A stretch of DNA of 64,000 bases from Rhodococcus pseudokoreensis (GTDB taxonomy: Bacteria; Actinomycetota; Actinomycetes; Mycobacteriales; Mycobacteriaceae): positions 1,178,001-1,242,000 of the forward strand of contig NZ_CP070619.1 of NCBI RefSeq assembly GCF_017068395.1, in the 5' to 3' direction. The notes beneath the pieces were generated by a model, which worked only from the letters and a program-made list of their open reading frames with translations, made no database searches and was not told where the DNA came from. The position numbers were made by a program, and so were the translations under genes. Positions 61,280 through 64,000 of the stretch are shown here, in pieces. Every line of letters starts with the position of its first letter. Within the stretch, counting starts at the first letter, position 1.

Positions 61280-64000
61280 GTGAGCAGCAGCTCTACATCC
61301 CAGTTCGGACAGAACCAGTGGCTGGTTGACGAAATGTACCAGCGCTTCCAGGACGATCCGTCGTCCGTGGACGCGAGTTGGCACGAATTCCTGACGGATT
61401 ATTCTCCCGACGCAGCCGCCGCCAAGGCAGGCGCAGCCAACGGACACGGCACGAACGGCACCACCACCGCCGCACCTGCTGCCGCTCCCTCCGCCAAGGC
61501 TTCGACTCCCCCTGTTTCCGAGTCCGCGACCGCACCCCAGCCTCAGACCAAGCCGGCCAACGGTGCCGCAGCCAAGACTGCACCCAACGGTGCAGCTCCG
61601 AAGGCTGCCGCCCCGAAGACCGAGGCCCCCAAGAAGGCCGCACCCGCAAAGGACGCCCCGGCGAAGGACGCGAAGGCGTCTGCCCCCGCGCCTGCCGCCG
61701 ACGAGTCGAAGGTTCTCCGCGGCGCAGCTGCTGCCGTCGCGAAGAACATGTCGGCCTCGCTGGCCATTCCGACCGCCACCAGTGTTCGCGCCATCCCTGC
61801 GAAGCTGATGTTCGACAACCGGATCGTCATCAACAACCACCTCGCCCGTACCCGCGGCGGCAAGATCTCGTTCACGCACCTGCTGGGTTACGCGATCGTG
61901 CAGGCGGTCAAGGCGTTCCCGAACATGAACCGGCACTTCGCCGAGATCGACGGCAAGCCCAACGCGGTCACCCCCGCACACACCAACCTCGGCCTGGCCA
62001 TCGACCTGCCGGGCAAGGACGGCAACCGATCCCTCGTCGTCGCCGCGATCAAGAACACCGACACCCACAACTTCACGCAGTTCTACAGCGCCTACGAGGA
62101 CATCGTCCGGCGCGCGCGTGACGGCAAGCTCACCGCCGAGGACTTCTCGGGTGTCACGATCTCGCTCACCAACCCCGGCGGCATCGGCACCGTGCACTCC
62201 GTGCCGCGCCTGATGAACGGCCAGGGCGCCATCATCGGTGCCGGCGCCATGGAGTACCCGGCGGAGTTCCAGGGTTCGAGCGACGAGAAGATCGCCGAGA
62301 TGGGCGTCGGCAAGCTCATGACGCTGACCTCGACGTACGACCACCGCATCATCCAGGGCGCGGAGTCCGGCGACTTCCTTCGGACCATCCACAAGCTGCT
62401 GATCAGCGACGAGTTCTACGACGAGATCTTCCACTCGCTGCACATTCCGTACGAGCCGGTCCGCTGGCGCCAGGACGTCTCCGAAGGCGCGGTCGACAAG
62501 AACACCCGCGTCCTCGAACTGATCGCGGCGTACCGCAACCGCGGCCACCTGATGGCCGACACGGACCCGTTGCAGTTCGTCAAGGACAAGTTCAAGAGCC
62601 ACCCCGACCTGGACGTCACGACGCACGACCTGACGCTGTGGGACCTCGACCGCGAGTTCAAGGTCGGCGGATTCCACGCCCAGGAGAAGATGAAGCTGCG
62701 CGACGTGCTCAGCGTGCTGCGCGACGCGTACTGCCGCCACGTCGGTGTCGAGTACACGCACATCCTGGAGCCGGAGCAGCAGCAGTGGCTGCAGGACCGG
62801 GTCGAGGCGCACCACGTCAAGCCCACGGTCGCTCAGCAGAAGTACATCCTGAGCAAGCTCAACGCCGCCGAGGCGTTCGAGACGTTCCTGCAGACCAAGT
62901 ACGTCGGCCAGAAGCGCTTCTCGCTCGAGGGCGCCGAGTCCGTCATCCCGATGATGGACGCCGTCATCGACCAGGCCGCCGAGCACCAGCTCGACGAGGT
63001 CGTCATCGGCATGCCGCACCGCGGTCGCCTCAACGTTCTCGCGAACATCGTCGGCAAGCCGTACTCGAAGATCTTCACGGAGTTCGAGGGCAACATGAAC
63101 CCGGCGGCCGCTCACGGCTCCGGCGACGTGAAGTACCACCTCGGCGCCGAGGGCACGTACATCCAGATGTTCGGCGACAACGACATCACCGTGTCGCTGA
63201 CGGCCAACCCGTCGCACCTCGAGGCTGTCGACCCGGTCCTCGAGGGCCTGGTCCGCGCGAAGCAGGACATCCTCGACAAGGGTGAGGACGGCTTCACCGT
63301 CCTGCCGCTGATGCTGCACGGCGACGCCGCGTTCGCCGGTCAGGGTGTCGTGGCCGAGACGTTGAACCTGGCGCTGCTGCGCGGATACCGCACCGGCGGC
63401 ACCGTGCACATCGTGGTCAACAACCAGGTCGGTTTCACCACCGCCCCGGAGCACTCCCGTTCGTCGGAGTACTGCACCGACGTCGCGAAGATGATCGGCG
63501 CGCCGATCTTCCACGTGAACGGCGACGACCCCGAGGCCTGTGTCTGGGTCGCCCAGCTCGCTGTCGACTTCCGGGAGAAGTTCCAGAAGGACGTCGTCAT
63601 CGACATGATCTGCTACCGCCGTCGCGGTCACAACGAGGGCGACGACCCGTCGATGACGCAGCCGGCGATGTACGACGTGATCGACACCAAGCGCAGCGTG
63701 CGCAAGAGCTACACCGAATCCCTGATCGGCCGCGGCGACATCTCGCTGAAGGAAGCCGAAGACGCCCTGCGCGACTACCAGGGCCAGCTGGAGCGGGTGT
63801 TCAACGAGGTTCGCGAACTCGAGAAGTACACGCCGGAGCCCAGTGAGTCGGTCGAGCTCGACCAGGTGCTGCCCACGAAGCTGAAGACGTCGGTCGACGA
63901 GTCGGTGCTCGAGCGGATCGGCGACGCGTTCGTCAACGTTCCCGAGGGCTTCACCGTGCACCCGCGCGTCAAGCCGGTCATCGACAAGCGCCGCGAGATG
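61280..64000 (+). CDS. kgd: multifunctional 2-oxoglutarate metabolism enzyme Kgd (2-oxoglutarate decarboxylase/dehydrogenase E1), 5' part
   Basis: The first 907 codons are present and the frame is open at the window end. After an N-terminal docking segment ([20 protein letters not shown]) comes a flexible Ala/Pro/Lys-rich linker (about 45-140), then a succinyltransferase-like E2 domain with [16 protein letters not shown] (catalytic His), then the ThDP-dependent E1 domain with [16 protein letters not shown] and [10 protein letters not shown]. This fused form is specific to Actinomycetales and works with the shared AceE/F-Lpd components in the TCA cycle. The start GTG 61280 ([11 protein letters not shown]) has GAGG 12 bp upstream. 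Confidence 0.95.
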   Translation, partial: MSSSSTSQFGQNQWLVDEMYQRFQDDPSSVDASWHEFLTDYSPDAAAAKAGAANGHGTNGTTTAAPAAAPSAKASTPPVSESATAPQPQTKPANGAAAKTAPNGAAPKAAAPKTEAPKKAAPAKDAPAKDAKASAPAPAADESKVLRGAAAAVAKNMSASLAIPTATSVRAIPAKLMFDNRIVINNHLARTRGGKISFTHLLGYAIVQAVKAFPNMNRHFAEIDGKPNAVTPAHTNLGLAIDLPGKDGNRSLVVAAIKNTDTHNFTQFYSAYEDIVRRARDGKLTAEDFSGVTISLTNPGGIGTVHSVPRLMNGQGAIIGAGAMEYPAEFQGSSDEKIAEMGVGKLMTLTSTYDHRIIQGAESGDFLRTIHKLLISDEFYDEIFHSLHIPYEPVRWRQDVSEGAVDKNTRVLELIAAYRNRGHLMADTDPLQFVKDKFKSHPDLDVTTHDLTLWDLDREFKVGGFHAQEKMKLRDVLSVLRDAYCRHVGVEYTHILEPEQQQWLQDRVEAHHVKPTVAQQKYILSKLNAAEAFETFLQTKYVGQKRFSLEGAESVIPMMDAVIDQAAEHQLDEVVIGMPHRGRLNVLANIVGKPYSKIFTEFEGNMNPAAAHGSGDVKYHLGAEGTYIQMFGDNDITVSLTANPSHLEAVDPVLEGLVRAKQDILDKGEDGFTVLPLMLHGDAAFAGQGVVAETLNLALLRGYRTGGTVHIVVNNQVGFTTAPEHSRSSEYCTDVAKMIGAPIFHVNGDDPEACVWVAQLAVDFREKFQKDVVIDMICYRRRGHNEGDDPSMTQPAMYDVIDTKRSVRKSYTESLIGRGDISLKEAEDALRDYQGQLERVFNEVRELEKYTPEPSESVELDQVLPTKLKTSVDESVLERIGDAFVNVPEGFTVHPRVKPVIDKRREM

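Noticed and set aside
61223..63961. Minus-strand open frame of about 912 codons opposite kgd
   Set aside because: It lies antisense to a certain kgd frame and has repetitive Val/Asp/Leu/Gly composition without a domain.

Overview
The window reads as chromosome from a high-GC, mycolic-acid actinobacterium, most likely Rhodococcus (opacus/jostii-like). The pointers are kshB for steroid degradation with a perfect KstR box, an NDMA-type (mycofactocin-linked) methanol dehydrogenase, fadD15, treS-mak, a fused Rv0194-like ABC exporter, and kgd with the mycobacterial-type fused E2-like N-terminus. No rRNA, tRNA, insertion sequence, phage gene or CRISPR array was seen. Gene density is very high, and only one gap (8477-8798) exceeds 300 bases.

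Region 1 (1-8.5 kb, minus strand) starts with a drug-type ABC-2 exporter and then an alcohol-oxidation cluster. In transcription order the cluster is methanol dehydrogenase (mno), MoxR AAA+ ATPase, VWA/CoxE protein, iron-containing alcohol dehydrogenase, GAF histidine kinase and LuxR/NarL response regulator. It resembles the mno/mnoSR locus of Mycobacterium smegmatis. Hairpins or palindromes divide it into likely sub-transcripts. Facing it, and sharing the one long intergenic region, is kshB, preceded by a KstR operator and a striking 28-bp palindrome.

Region 2 (9.8-21.6 kb) is a mixed stretch: a CHAP protein, an AlkD-like glycosylase, an SPW-repeat membrane protein, a TetR regulator, a second glutamate-racemase-like gene, a ferredoxin reductase, a MacB/FtsX-type ABC system, a membrane protein, an acyl-CoA synthetase behind a consensus Crp site, a YchJ protein and a lipoprotein.

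Region 3 (21.6-35 kb) carries an ABC exporter behind a SoxR-like box, the mak/treS pair of the trehalose-to-glycogen (GlgE) pathway with treS broken by a single extra base, a DinB protein, a secreted protein, a DEAD-box helicase, an omega-amidase/nitrilase, a phosphoribosyltransferase, an unknown gene, fadD15 and an alpha/beta hydrolase.

Region 4 (35-53 kb) carries a large TM0106-type nuclease-helicase, a PLP racemase/aldolase and TetR gene next to a gulonolactone-type oxidase (two matching palindromes predict the TetR operator), a Tat lipoprotein with an amidase fold but lost catalytic residues, adenine deaminase, an AMP-ligase lacking its C-terminal domain, a crotonase, an FAD-linked lactate/glycolate-type oxidase, a PadR-MFS pair, a GNAT protein, a glutathionyl-hydroquinone-reductase-like protein and an AraC-VOC pair.

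Region 5 (53-64 kb) carries an EcsC-like protein, glutamate decarboxylase with a native N-terminal six-histidine run, an ABC pair whose ATPase has a PGY-rich tail, the 1300-residue fused ABC exporter, and the first 907 codons of kgd, which runs off the end. Most of the long antisense reading frames are shadows caused by GC-rich codon use.
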